Assembly (NCBI GenBank): GCA_024291935.2
Contig: CM044306.1
Location: 248,001 to 312,000, forward strand
Origin: Okapia johnstoni
Taxonomy: Eukaryota; Chordata; Mammalia; Artiodactyla; Giraffidae
Length of the DNA stretch: 64,000 nucleotides
Direction of reading: 5' to 3'
Below, one piece after another: positions 1-10,330 of this stretch; within the stretch, counting starts at the first letter, position 1; each line of letters opens with the position of its first letter. The position numbers and the translations under genes are program-made. The notes under the pieces were generated by a model that made no database searches, was not told the origin of the DNA, and saw only the letters and a list, made by a program, of their open reading frames with translations.

Positions 1-2689
1 CTAAGTCAGACTGCTTGCCCTTCCTTCTCTAGATGAACCCTCACCCTTCCTTGCTTCTCAGCTCAGTTTGGAGCACACCCTTCAGCACCCAGACACCCAG
101 GCCTGCTCTGGGGAGTGCTACTTACTACTCAGGATTCTGTAAGTCCACCTTCCACACTCCCCAGTTGGAATTAGCTCCCTTCTCCTCAAAGGGCCTTATC
201 CTCCCATTACCACAGTTTTTGTGTTCGAGTTGGGAGCTGGTGAGCTTCTGGTTGACAGAGATCTGGTCCCGAGGCCCCAGGCCTACAGCGTAGGCTCTGC
301 ACCTTCACAGAGCACACCCTGAAATGCCGGCTTAAGCAGCTCAGAGGGGTGGATTCAGAGAAGAGCTTAAGGGCCCTCTCCCCTCCCCACGGATGCCCTT
401 TGCCAGTGCAGTGCGGCCAGATGCCAACTGCTGCTGGCAGCGATGGCCCGGGTGCAGCCACACTCCCACCCACTCCGCTCCGCTCCCCCAGCGATGACAC
501 AGCTTTAACAGTCACTGGTGTTTTGTGTCCTCCCAGGTGTCACTGTTGGAACCCTTGATTTGACAGCTTCACCATGGTTACGTCAACTTTGATGGATGCT
601 GCCTACCTTAGCATCTCCCGGTCTGTAGGCATAAACCTACCATACAGACTTTTGGGAAAGTGATGAAATTCCCCTTGGTCTGAAGCTCTGGTGGATTTTC
701 AATCCACAGAGGGAGGTAATTAAATAGAATGGGAGCTGCAGCTTGCAGAGTCTGTGGTGTTAGCCCACTCTTAGCTCATTAAAGCGGATGCTCTGCAAAT
801 TGATTTGAACCATTGTTTTGGGAGACCGTGGGGCTAATTCCTGAGAGGGCATCCGTGATGATGGGGTGAACCAGCCGAAGCTCTGGAAGGCAGGCTTGGC
901 TGGCTGGTCACGTGGCTTGTCCTCTAGGCTCCCCTGTAGACAAACCAGAGGAGAATGGATTTGATGCTGTTTTGCACACTAGTTGGACAGAAATGTAACC
1001 TGGGCATCTCTGACAAGCCCTCTAGACATGAGCAGAAGCCGAAAGGGAAGGGCCTGAAGTCCGGTGGTAGGCGGCTGGTCTCTGGGCCTGCTCTTCAAAC
1101 ACACCTGTTGTCAGGTCTTCTGTCAGCTTGGAATCCAGACAGGCATGTGTTTCTACAAACTGAGCAGAAGTGAGCACTCTTGGCTGAGTCTCCTCTTCAA
1201 AGTTTTGAGGCGTTAGTCCTCTTTTAACTTGGCGGTTGGGCATAAAGCGAGCAGTATGAACTGGGGCCAAAGTAACGGAACTGCTGGCAGGTGTGTCAGC
1301 GATCAGTCTTTACCAGACAGATCAACTCTCCTCCCTGTGACCCTGCGGGCCAGCGGTCCCCAACCTTTTGAGCACCATGGGCCTTTTTGGTCCCCAAGGA
1401 CTGGGGGCGGGGGTGGCTTCCGGATGATTCAGGTGCATCACATTTATTGTGCACTTTATTATTATTACATCAACTCCATCTCAGATCATCAGGCACTAGG
1501 TCCCGGAGGTTGGGGACCCTGCTATAGGCCTTCTAAGACCTAGATCATTCCTGCTGGGTTGGTTGTGCTAAAGGGCGGAAGAGGCAGCATTTTGAAAAAA
1601 AAATTGTGCTCTAGTGTCATTAAAGGTAGTTTTGAATCATCCAGCCAAGGCCTCGTAGAAACCTATCTGTTCCTTTTTTTCTTTTAATTGAAGCTGTGTG
1701 AGTTTCAGGTGTTCAGCAGAAACCTGTCTGTTCTTAAAGGCTGCTGGCTGACGTGTCCCAGCTGAGAAAACCCATCTCATCCGGGCCCGCAGTCGCGAGC
1801 TCCGCTGTGGCGGATGCAGGGGCCCGGGCCCAGCACAGGGTGAACCACGCGGGCTGTGGGCCCCTGAGGGCACGGCCCAGGTCCCCAGGAGCTCTGGTGG
1901 TCCTCTCCCCGCGCGTCCTGCTGCTTCTCGGGAGCACCCCTGCCCTCTTCCAGCTCACATACTTGTCTGATGCGCCGGTGCACCCCGGGGGCATTGTGCA
2001 GAGCATTTGACTGGGTGGGGTAGGTTCTAGCTGCCAGGGTGACTCAGGAAAATATCACCCAGCAAGGCAGGTGCAGGGAACCACGCGGAACGGGGTAGGA
2101 ACTGGGAGTATGAGCCCAGTGTCAAGGGCACACAAGGAAGAAAGCATGGATTTTGCACAGAGGGGTTAGAGGCCTCTGGAGCAGATCACGGTAAGGGGCA
2201 CGGGGTCCTTTCTGCTCATGAGTCTGGCTTTCCAGCCCCAAGGGCTGGCTGAATGCAGGGGATTCAAAGGCAGAAGAGTGTAAATTGTGACACTCCAGGT
2301 GGCCCTTCGTGTCTGCTGCTAAGCCCGGCTACCTAATGTTCTCTGCCACAAAAATCCAGCGTCTGAAACCAGACCCTTGTGGCCAGGCGGCTGGAGCCCT
2401 GTGTCAGCACTGGGATGCCTCTGGCACTGGGAGCTCTGGAAACAACGCTCCTTGTTTTTCACGCCTTTGCCAATTCAGATGGCCTCTGGTTTCTCCTGAA
2501 GACAACCCAGGGCCCAGAGTTAGAAATTGGGATGCAGAGCCTCTAAGTCTCGCCAGTAAACAGACCCTCTGTGCCTGTGTCCCCACAGAAGTCCTCACCA
2601 TCCCCGGGGCCTGTGCCTTCACTTCTCCTCTGGGTCAAGGGGGCCGTTGGGCTGTGTGGTCAGGAACCCAAGCGGTTTCTATGCAAGGC
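1..2689. other. Intergenic DNA downstream of CACNG1
   Basis: No exon of a known gene was recognised. The stretch contains one hAT-type DNA transposon relic (1351-1521) and otherwise unique DNA. An A/T-richer block at 730-860 reads like a possible conserved element. By recalled human synteny the next gene to the left would be HELZ, converging on CACNG1. Confidence 0.5.
1351..1521 (+). mobile_element. Non-autonomous hAT-like DNA transposon relic
   Basis: The left end CAGCGGTCCCCAACC and the right end GGTTGGGGACCCTG form imperfect terminal inverted repeats. The flanks CTGCGGGC (1343-1350) and CTATAGGC (1522-1529) look like a decayed 8-base target duplication, the length typical of hAT elements. 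About 170 bases remain, with a middle segment (CTCAGATCATCAGGCACTAG) resembling a common old mammalian MER element. Confidence 0.7.
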
Positions 2690-3055
2690 CAAGGAAAGGC
2701 AGGTTTCAAAGAGTTTTTATTTCAAATCGCAGTCAGACCACTTGAAAAGTGCTTGTCGGGACTCCCAGAAGCCAAGGAGGGGGTGTCGGGTGGCCAGGAA
2801 GCAGAGAGGCGCTGGTGGCTCTCACAGCTGAGCACCCGGGGCGGCGGGCGGGCCGCGGAGGGACCTCGGGGAGGCCGGTCGAGGACCCCCGAGGACCCCC
2901 GAGGACCCCCTCCCGGCCGGCCGGGCCAAGTCCACTAGCCAGGTGGGCCGCGCCGCGTGCCCCCTGGCCGGCCCGGAGAAAGCGCCGCACCGACTGCGCA
3001 GCGGGGACGCGGAGAAGTCACGCCCGCCACCGCCGCCTCCGGCCCGGGCCCAGGG
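2690..3055 (-). other. CACNG1: CACNG1 3' UTR (approximate)
   Basis: The first plausible poly(A) signal after the CACNG1 stop is AATAAA at 2721-2716 on the coding strand, giving a 3' UTR of about 350 bases. It is G+C-rich and contains three tandem copies of a 10-base unit (GAGGACCCCC on the plus strand, about 2879-2908). The cleavage point is estimated. Confidence 0.6.
2716..2721 (-). terminator. CACNG1: Poly(A) signal AATAAA for CACNG1
   Basis: A canonical AATAAA hexamer on the minus strand, about 335 bases after the stop codon, lies in an A/T-rich island within G+C-rich DNA. It is the likely cleavage and polyadenylation signal of CACNG1. Confidence 0.6.
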
Positions 3056-3282
3056 CTAGTGCTCGGGCTCGGCGTCCATGCAGGACTCCCAGGGGTCGCG
3101 GGGCATCCGCGGCAGCGCGAGGAGCAGCAGCGCGAGGCCGCCGACCAGGAGCAGGGCTGCGGCGACGCAGGCGCAGGCGAAGGACCAGGTGAGCGAGTGC
3201 GCGATCCAGGCCGTGTGCTCGCTGTCCACCATGCGCTGCACCGACTGCCGCATGACCTCCGCCGACACCGAGAGGCAGAGGC
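3056..3282 (-). CDS. CACNG1: CACNG1 coding exon 4 and stop
   Basis: The terminal coding exon follows a CCCGCAG acceptor. It encodes the rest of TM3, the second extracellular loop (EVMRQSVQRMVDSEHTAW), TM4 (FACACVAAALLLVGGLALLLL) and the short cytoplasmic tail LPRMPRDPWESCMDAEPEH, then TAG at 3058-3056. The tail matches the gamma-1 family and, unlike CACNG4, lacks a TTPV PDZ ligand. Confidence 0.96.
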
Positions 3283-6200
3283 CTGCGGGCACAGCGGTGC
3301 TCAGGCCGCGCGCCTCGAGGGGCCGACCCGGGGCGGGGGGTGCTGGAGGGCCGGGGGGGAAGGTGAGGGCGGGAGTCAGGTGGGGGATCGGGGCGGGGCA
3401 GGGGTGGGGGGCACAGGGGGACATGGGGAGCAGGGGGGTGGAGCCGGGCCCTGTCCAAACCCAGCCCCCACCCGGCGGGCTGGGGAGAGGGTCTGGAGCA
3501 TCCCTCGGACCCGCACCCACGGGAGCCCCATCCTACCCGCGAAAATGTAGAACATGGAGGCCGGCCTCAGCAAGTAGTCCCGCTTCTTCCGGAAGGACAG
3601 GAGCGCACAGAGGGTGCCCACGATGATGAAGCCCAGGCTGAAGATGGCGATGGCGGCGGCCGAGATGCTGTACTCTGCGGCACAAGAGTGCGGGGAAGCC
3701 GGGGCCTCAGGAGGGGCTCGGCATCCCCTCACCTGTTGTGCCTGCCCCCAGGTTAACGACTGCTCTGCATTCTGTTGTCCCCATTTCCCAGGTGAGAACA
3801 TTGAGGGCCAGAGATGAAATCATTCCTTCCGAGTGGCACATGAGTAAGGGATGGGGCCAGGATGTCCACACGACCTACTTCCTTCTCCAGGTCGTCCAGG
3901 CACCAAAATGAAGGTCTTCCTTCCAGAGGCAGAGGCCTCGGAAGGTGGTCGGAGATTTGTGGCTGAAGACCTGCCTGGAGCAGAAACCTTCCTCCCAGAG
4001 TCAGGGCTGAAGGTGACACCCAGGCTCAGGGTGGTCTGTCCTGGGACTGACAAGCGGCCTCTGGAAGGATGACAGAGTGCGGCTTGTTACAGAGCTCGGT
4101 GTTGGAGAGGATCTGTGTGCATGTGCCAGGGTGTGCACATGTGAGCATGTGTGTCTGGGTGTGCATGCGTGTGCATGTGTGGGCTTGTGTAAGTATGCAG
4201 GTGTGTGTATGTGTGTACCTGGGCATGCGTGTGTGTGCATGTGTGTGTAGGTGTGTGTGCGCGGGAGCCCTGATGCAGAGACCTGAGACGCCTGGAGGTG
4301 GGAGCTGCCATCTCTGGGCGCAGAGGTTGGCCTGGCTGCTGCTGACAAACTTCAGGAGGGGCTGCTTGTCATCAAGCAGGAGGCTGGGGCTTTCATGCCA
4401 GGGATTTTCCAGCTCAGCAGGGAGTGGTGGAATCCACTTTTCCTCCCCCTCCCTACCCTCTGCCCAGCCTCACCTTTCTGAGTAGTGACTTCGAAGATCT
4501 CCGAGCTCTCGCCTGGGTTAAAATGCCTGAAGTAGGAACAGTTTTTCTCTGCAAAGGAGGGAGACAGTTGAGAGAAAGGGCTGCAGCTGGGGTGGGAGCT
4601 GGCAAGGAGGGGGCGGGCCAGTCCCCCCAGCTCTTCTGGCTTGCTCTCTTCTCTCTAAACCCTGATTCTGGGCCAAAACAAGCATCTTTCTTCCACCCTT
4701 AGACCAGAAGTTTGGTGGGAAAAGGGCTGCATAAGAGTCTGAGGATCTTCAGGGACCTGAGGCTGACTCAGTCCGGCCACAGAGCGCTGGGTACTGAGCC
4801 CATTTGGCAGATGGGGTAACTGAAACCCAGAGTTCAAGTCTGTTCTGGACTGCAGGACACGTGGTCAGTCAGGGCCAGACAGTGGTCCTCAGTTGGGGCT
4901 GGTTCTGGCCCCAGGGGACCCTGGGCAGTGTCTGGAGACACTTCTGTGTCCCAACTGTGCAGACGGCTCCTGGCACCTGGTGGGTGGTGCCCTGGGCTGT
5001 GCCAAACACCCTGCAGTGCGTAGAACTAACTACCACCCTCAGATGCCAGAGGCGCTGGGGCTGCCAGACCCTGGATCACGTACAACCCAGGGCTGGTTTC
5101 TAATCAGCATCCAGGCCCATTCTGAGGCACTGGGAGTGACCTGGGAAACAAAGTCTTTTTCAAGAACTTTCCAGGAGATTCTGATGTTCAGCCAGGTTTA
5201 GAAACCTGGCTCAAAGCCTCTTAAAATGCTGCCCAAAGGGCTTTGCTTAGTAGGCCATTGTGTGGACTTGGATGAAGGGCAGAGAACCTCTGGGGGCCAC
5301 ATGTGACCATCATCTCATTCATGAGGCCCTCCACGCCTGTAAGCATAGAGGCAGCGCAGCTGAGACCTCCTGAGTGAGCTGCTCGGCCCACTTGATTAGG
5401 GCCTGGGAAAGCCATGGAAGATGTGTGTTGGCCGCAGGGCCAAAAATCTGGATTTGGTAGGGGGCAGAGGAGGAACTCTGGAGAAGGCAATGGCACCCCA
5501 CTCCAGTCCTCTTGCCTGGAAAATCCCATGGACGGAGGAGCCTGGTAGGCTGCAGTCCATGGGGTCACGAAGAGTTGGACACGACTGAACAACTTCACTT
5601 TCACTTTTCCCTTTCATGCATTGGAGAAGGAAATGGTAACCCACTCCAGTGTTCTTGCCTGGAGAATCCCAGGGACGGCGGAGCCTGGTGGGCTGCCGTC
5701 TATGGGGTGGCACAGAGTCGGACACGACTGAAGCAACTTAGCAGAAGCAGCAGCAGCAGAGGAGGAACTCAGAACAAAGAAATTCACACTGATTTTCGAT
5801 ATAATTTCCCGTCCATTTTTCTCTTTTAATCTCTCTTACAACTAGCTATCCTGTAAAACTCAAGGGCCATTGCTCATTGCGTAGTCTCACGTTCCTCACT
5901 GCTGATTCAGGAAGTAGACGAATGGGTTACTTTATACTGTTTTGTTTCTTAAAAAACTAAATCATGTTGCTTTTTGTTTGTGTGAGGCACTGCCCTGAAC
6001 TGTTTTTCCTGTGTGTCCTTGGACCTCAGTAGAAACTCTGCTCCTGGTTTAGATGCGTCCACTTTGTGCCTTCATCTCTGTTTTATCTTCAGGCCACAGT
6101 TTAATGATCACCAGGTGTTTGGTGCCTCGTTTCTTTTGGGAAAAAACCTGCTGCCAAAGTCATAGCTCTCGCTGGGGCCCAGGCTTCCGTCCCTCTGCCA

Positions 6201-9200
6201 CTGAAACCTCTGCCCCCCCACCCCCAGTGTCAGGGTGACTGCTGCTCCGCAGTGGAGGAAGGGAATGACCCCGGGAGATGGAGCCTGGTTTAGCAGCAGC
6301 AAATGTTCCATGAAGTAAACAGCCTTTTCTTTGAGCTTCTATATTTAAATCACTTTCCCTTTGAGCCGAGTTACCTGGGGTGTGTAGCTGCTGCTGGTGA
6401 TGTCAGGCGCTTCTGGTGCTGTTGTCAAACACAACGGAACTCTCTTGTATGTGTTAGATTATTAGCTATAGATTCTCTAGCATCCCTGCTTCTAATGGCT
6501 CGTGCGTGACAGGTCCCCCAGGGTCTCCCTCTGGACAAAGGAATAATTTCTGTCTCATTCTTTAAGGGCCAATTTTGGTTGCCTTTGAAAACCCTCTGAA
6601 GGGAATTGACTGAATTCATGTATGTTTCACGATTGGCTGCCTCCCCGACAATTTGCAGACCCTGAGTTAGAAGCCTTCGGCACGAGTGGCCTGGACATAA
6701 GGCCCATCGAGGACCCGGCCAAGGCAGGCACGTCCACGTTGCCAAAGGTCCTCTTGCTCAGGTGGCGGTTGGGGTGTCAGCACCCCCAGACAAGCACCAG
6801 GCTCTGGGGAAGCCAGTCTGCAGATTGTGCGGGGACAAGTACAGGCACCCCCCCTACTAAGCGCTTTCACAGGGCGGCTGGGGGCTCCCGCTCAGGGCAT
6901 CTGGAGGCCCCAGTTCCCTTCCTTCGTGGCAGGTCTTTGGGCGAGCGGATGGGCCCGCCCGCCGTCCCCTCTCCTGACTCAGTATCTGAGGGTGACCGGT
7001 GTCTGTGCTGAACCAGAAGCACTGCTGCAGGGCCCTGCAGGTGCCCATCAGAGACCACAGCCCCTTCATGACTTGTAATCTTTTTTAATTTAAAATTAAA
7101 AACTTGCCATTTTAAACAATATAACTTTGGAAATTAGATGTCCACTCTTCCCCTGGGTTTGTTTCTGTGGCTGTTTGTTATTGTTGCTTGTTAAATTACA
7201 TTTCTGAATTAAATATGTGACGTCTGTGTTCGTGTATGGCCACTGAACTCGCTGCACAGTTAGTTTGGTGGTCAGCTCACGGAGATTTCCTAGAACGCTT
7301 GGAAGCCATGCCTCTCCCGGTCTTTGCTGAGGAGCTCCGTGCTTGCAGACAGCCGAGCACTCAGCGAAGTAGCCTGCGTTTCCACCTTAGCCTTTCTCTC
7401 CCTTTCTCTTCCCCTGCCTCCCCTGCCCCGCGCACGCGCTCGCTCCCTTTCCTTCCCGTCTCTCTTTCACCCTCCCTTGCGCTCTCTCCCTCCATCTCCC
7501 TCTCTTCACGCAGCTCCACATAAGCCAGAGTTGAGAGCTTATGGCCTTCCCGGATCATTCATTCCTATGCACACTTGTTGCACTGTGGACCCATGTGGCC
7601 TCCTGAATGCCCAGGAGTATGTTCAAAGCCGCCTGTCTTCTTCTCCAGTTTTCTGTTAGCCCATTGTTTGCTCTGTTACCTGCTCCCTTAGGCAGTTAGG
7701 GTCTTAAACGACTGTCTCTAACTTTTCGACAAATGCCTCCTGGGTAAAAGACAGTTTCCACTGGATGAGGTCAGAGTCAGGTCGAATAAAGACAGCCTTC
7801 CAAGTGGGGACTTCTAGGGAACCACCAGACAGATCAGATCATGACAGCACTCTGGGAATGAGGCCTTGAAAGGGATCCAGCCCGACTCTGTCCCTTCTAG
7901 AGACTCCAGGCAGCTGGCTTCACTCTGGGGGCTGTTGGTTTGAGGCTGTGACAGAGTCAAGGAGGAAAGATCTGGAATAGCGGCTTGAGACACCACGGAC
8001 CTCGTTGTTCCTGCTGAGACTCACCCCTCTTTCCTGAATGAGCACTTGCTTATTCCTGCAAGACTGGTTAACTTCTAGAGTTCTGAAAAAGTTTATTCTG
8101 ACCGTGTTAGCCAATGTTCTCATTGTTTTTATGGAGAAAAGAATTTTTGGAGGTTCTTACTCTGTCATTTTTTCTGGAGTCATCCAAAGTTAACATATGT
8201 AATATATATGTTTGGCAGGCAGCGCTATACTTGTATTTGTAGATGTTGTTGTTAACTAATGAGGGAAGGCATATGAACTCTATTCCTATAAGCAACAGTG
8301 ATCCAGCAGAGCTCAAGCAGGATGGGTGGGGAAGGAAAACGACATCCCCTTGCACAGAAAGGAGAGGGGAGAAGGCAGGAGTGCACTTGGACAGCTCGTC
8401 AGGCCACGGCAGTGCTCACAGGCTCGGAAGGTGCGATTCACTCTGGACCAGGAGAAGACGGCCTAGAGGTCGACTTGACTCAGGCTTGCCGCCAGGCCAA
8501 GTCGGCACATCCCCTGAGGCCGGTCCGGTCACGTCCCACCAGTTGTCTCTCCTTGTATAGACTCCCCTCACCACCCTACCCATTTGCCCTGTAAATTCAC
8601 CGGGCTTTAAAAGGCCAAGGACAGGTGGACTGTAACAGTGCATTCCCATGCATGGTCCCTGGAGAATGTGCCCTGCCCAGGAGGGCTGGCGGGATGGTGC
8701 ATCTGTTCATGGGTGTGCTCGGCAGTGGCCATGGGGCGTGGGCATCTGGGCTACATGATACCCTTTGAGCATATGTCCGTGCCTGTGAGAGCCCTCAGGC
8801 TTGGGACTTGCTGTGTCTTCCAGGTGCCCGGGAGTGAGCAGGGCAGGGCTTTCCTGGGGTCGGCGGAGGGAAGAGCAAGGAAGGCGAGAGGGGTGGAGGG
8901 GTGGGGTTTGGGCTCCGTCCCCCACAGAGACTGCAGGGCCCTCGGGGACTTAGCAGTGCCTTGCTTGAAGGGCAGGGTCCAAGGAACACCCAGTCTGATA
9001 ACAGACTAATTCTGAAAAACAGGTGGGACCCTGCACTCACCCAGGTCGCCGGCCCCCTTGGGGTGACATTGGAAGGAACGCTGGAGGGGACTTTGGGTTG
9101 CTGGGCCTGAGCCTGTGTGTTAAAGGAAGACCTGGAGTCTGCGATGGGCTTTGTCACCGCCCAGTGCTCTAGGGGGTTGTGGTCAGGGCCGCACAGAGCC

Positions 9201-10109
9201 CAGTCTGATGCCGCCACCAGGCTCTTTCCGCAGCAGGCGCTCTTTCCACTATGAATGTGGAGGCTCCACACCTGCAGAACAAACTGGCCACCTCACACCA
9301 GGTGTTCGCCACAAAGAGCTCCTTCAAGCGTGGTTCGCTCGCCACTAGGAGTGAGGCAGGCATTTAAACCACAGCGAGAGGAAGCATTTTCTAAGTCTGA
9401 AGGGGACCCTGTTCAGGAGGAGGCTCAGGACACACAGTCCTCGCAAATGCGGGTCCTGCCTCACAGACGAGTCACCCGTGTGGGCGCTCAGGGCCGGCAC
9501 CCAGGAGGGATGCCCACTGGGTTTGCTCCTACCGCCTTCAGACTTGTGATAATCACGAGGAGGAGTCCTGCCTTCTCCTTTTGCACAGAGCCCGGTAACC
9601 CGTTAGCGGAGTGTGTCCGCGCTCCAGCCTGGAATGAACTCCCCGAGGAGCCGAGTATGCAGACCCGCGTTCCCTTTCCCAAGCCGCGGTCTGTCCGCCC
9701 GTCCAGACCCCTGCCCCCTGCCCAGCTCCGAGCCCCAGCGCACAGAATAGCAGGAGACCAGCGCCCTCGCTCCGCAGCCAGCTCCGCCCCAGCCCGCACC
9801 GCCCCGCCCGGGCGCGCCGCCGGGGCAGGGAAGCCCCGTCCTCCCACAGGGCCGGCGGCGGAGGGTACGTTACCCCCGGGCAGGGAGGGTGATGGGGCCG
9901 CAGCTCCTCTCCTTGTCGCCCACGAAGATCCGCTTCGTGCAGATCCGCCAGAGGCCGAAGTGGGCCGCCTCGCAGGTGGCGTTGTGGTGCTCCACGTGGG
10001 GGCTCAGCACGGCCCAGTGGTCCGTCACCACGGCCACCAGGGCCAGCACGATGCCCACCAGGATGCCCAGGAGGGCCACTCGGACCTTTAGGGCTTTGGA
10101 TGGGGACAT
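3056..10109 (-). CDS. CACNG1: CACNG1, voltage-gated calcium channel gamma-1 subunit (four coding exons)
   Basis: This gene encodes the four-pass membrane gamma-1 subunit of the skeletal-muscle L-type (dihydropyridine-receptor) calcium channel, in the claudin/PMP22 superfamily. The spliced frame is recognisable end to end. TM1 spans about residues 11-29. The first extracellular loop holds an NAT glycosylation sequon at residue 43, the claudin-type GLW-x2-C motif (residues 52-57) and a second sequon (NCS) from exon 2. TM2 and TM3 come from exon 3 and the start of exon 4, TM4 from exon 4, and the protein ends in EPEH. Predicted length is about 224 residues; human gamma-1 is 222. The start codon has a strong ACCACC context. 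Introns 2 and 3 keep GT-AG boundaries with matching phases. The exon 1 to exon 2 junction is out of phase by one base as sequenced (see findings). Identity rests on recalled family sequences. Confidence 0.95.
3537..3674 (-). CDS. CACNG1: CACNG1 coding exon 3
   Basis: This 138-base exon lies between a GCCGCAG acceptor and a GTAGGA donor. It encodes the end of the loop and TM2 (ISAAAIAIFSLGFIIVG, then a Leu-rich stretch), the basic cytoplasmic RKKRDYLLRP and the start of TM3 (SMFYIFA). Both ends are phase 1 and join exons 2 and 4 in frame. Intron 3 downstream is only 254 bases and very G+C-rich. Confidence 0.95.
3755..3850 (+). repeat. MIR-like SINE fragment
   Basis: The stretch has the MIR pattern 'CCCATTT..CAGGTGAGAACATTGAGG..' followed by a degenerate tail. 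It lies in CACNG1 intron 2. Assignment is from pattern memory and is weak. Confidence 0.4.
4111..4264 (+). repeat. Imperfect GT-rich microsatellite in CACNG1 intron 2
   Basis: About 150 bases of interrupted TGTG/TGCATG repeats (GTGTGCATGTGTG-type units) lie between exons 3 and 2 of CACNG1. Alternating purine-pyrimidine DNA of this kind is length-variable. Confidence 0.9.
4474..4548 (-). CDS. CACNG1: CACNG1 coding exon 2
   Basis: This 75-base exon has a TTTGCAG acceptor and a GTGAGG donor. It encodes the distal part of the first extracellular loop (KNCSYFRHFNPGESSEIF and onward), including the second N-glycosylation sequon, NCS. It begins with two bases that complete a split Glu codon and ends after one base of the Glu codon completed by exon 3. 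Size and phase agree with the neighbouring exon 3. This exon is far shorter than 100 codons, so it was found by matching the family sequence. Confidence 0.93.
4740..4870 (+). repeat. MIR-like SINE fragment
   Basis: A CCCATTTGGCAGATGGGGTAACTGA-like core resembles the MIR 'CATTTTACAGATGAGGAAACTGAGG' region, with a MIR-like tail. It is adjacent to a MER5A copy in CACNG1 intron 1. Confidence 0.5.
4880..5065 (+). repeat. MER5A (hAT-Charlie) DNA transposon relic
   Basis: The segment opens with CAGTGGTCCTCAGTTGGGGC and carries the MER5A hallmarks GGGCAGTGTCTGGAGACACTT, CTGGCACCTGGTGGGTGGTG and AAACACCCTGCAGTGC. It is diverged and its right terminus is degraded. Confidence 0.8.
5479..5757 (+). mobile_element. 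Bov-A2 SINE with perfect target-site duplication
   Basis: Two Bov-A monomers (GGAGAAGGCAATGGCACCCC and GGAGAAGGAAATGGTAACCC starts, each ending near TCGGACACGACTGAA) are followed by a CAG-rich tail. The 13-base direct repeat AGAGGAGGAACTC flanks the element (5466-5478 and 5758-5770), so the insertion is intact and fairly recent. It lies in CACNG1 intron 1, antisense to the gene. Confidence 0.95.
7388..7512 (+). repeat. Pyrimidine-rich low-complexity tract
   Basis: About 125 bases are mostly CTTTCTCTCCCT-like and CCTTCCCTCTCTT-like runs, with only a short GCGCACGCGC interruption. In the CACNG1 sense orientation it is purine-rich. Confidence 0.8.
9874..10109 (-). CDS. CACNG1: CACNG1 coding exon 1
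   Basis: The exon encodes a short cytoplasmic N-terminus, TM1 (a run of Leu/Val/Ile/Ala) and most of the first extracellular loop, including VVTDHWAVLSPH, the NATC sequon and GLWRIC. The ATG at 10109-10107 follows ACCACC. The only GT donor near the expected end is GTAACG, starting at 9873, which leaves 236 coding bases (phase 2). Exon 2 needs phase 1. A run of five Gs (9877-9873 on the coding strand) sits at the junction; with four Gs the phase would be correct and the residues would read PAREKNC. Confidence 0.93.
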
Positions 10110-10330
10110 GGTGGTCCCAGGGCAGTGGGCGCCTGGGGTCCCGCGGCGGTGTCCTTCCGGCCGGGGGCAGCCGGGCTGGGGCGGCGGCCGGGGGTAGAAG
10201 CTAAGTTTAGTGTGCCCGGGGAGCCGGGGTGGGCTGGCTGTGGGCGAGGCCACTGGACGGGCTCAGCAGCTGCCCAGGCGTGTCAGAGGCCTGAGGAAGC
10301 TTCTATTAATGCACACCCCGGCGCCTCGCC
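10110..10330 (-). promoter_or_regulatory. CACNG1: Putative CACNG1 5' UTR and core promoter
   Basis: Upstream of the start codon the DNA is G+C- and CpG-rich, continuing into exon 1. On the coding strand an A/T-rich GCATTAATAGAAG sits near 10315-10302 and could act as a weak TATA- or MEF2-like site. A CAGCTG E-box lies at 10267-10272. More CAGGTG/CAGCTG E-boxes occur between 10590 and 10760. E-boxes suit a muscle-expressed gene, but these motifs are short and the transcription start is unknown. Confidence 0.4.

Larger units (their letters stand above)
5066..9873. other. CACNG1 intron 1, non-coding
   Basis: Apart from the Bov-A2 insertion (5479-5757) and a C/T-rich tract (7388-7512) I recognise no gene. 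An A/T-rich block at 7075-7230 and unique DNA at 6300-6650 and 8000-8300 could hold regulatory sequence, but nothing specific is visible. Confidence 0.6.

Noticed and set aside
2309..3550. Overlapping plus-strand Arg/Pro/Gly-rich frames (197-209 residues) opposite CACNG1 exon 4
   Set aside because: They are antisense to a real exon in very G+C-rich DNA, with no recognisable domain.
9255..10091. 278-residue plus-strand frame opposite CACNG1 exon 1
   Set aside because: Its length comes from the G+C-rich, CpG-rich promoter and exon. The opposite strand carries the recognisable gamma-1 exon with correct start context.
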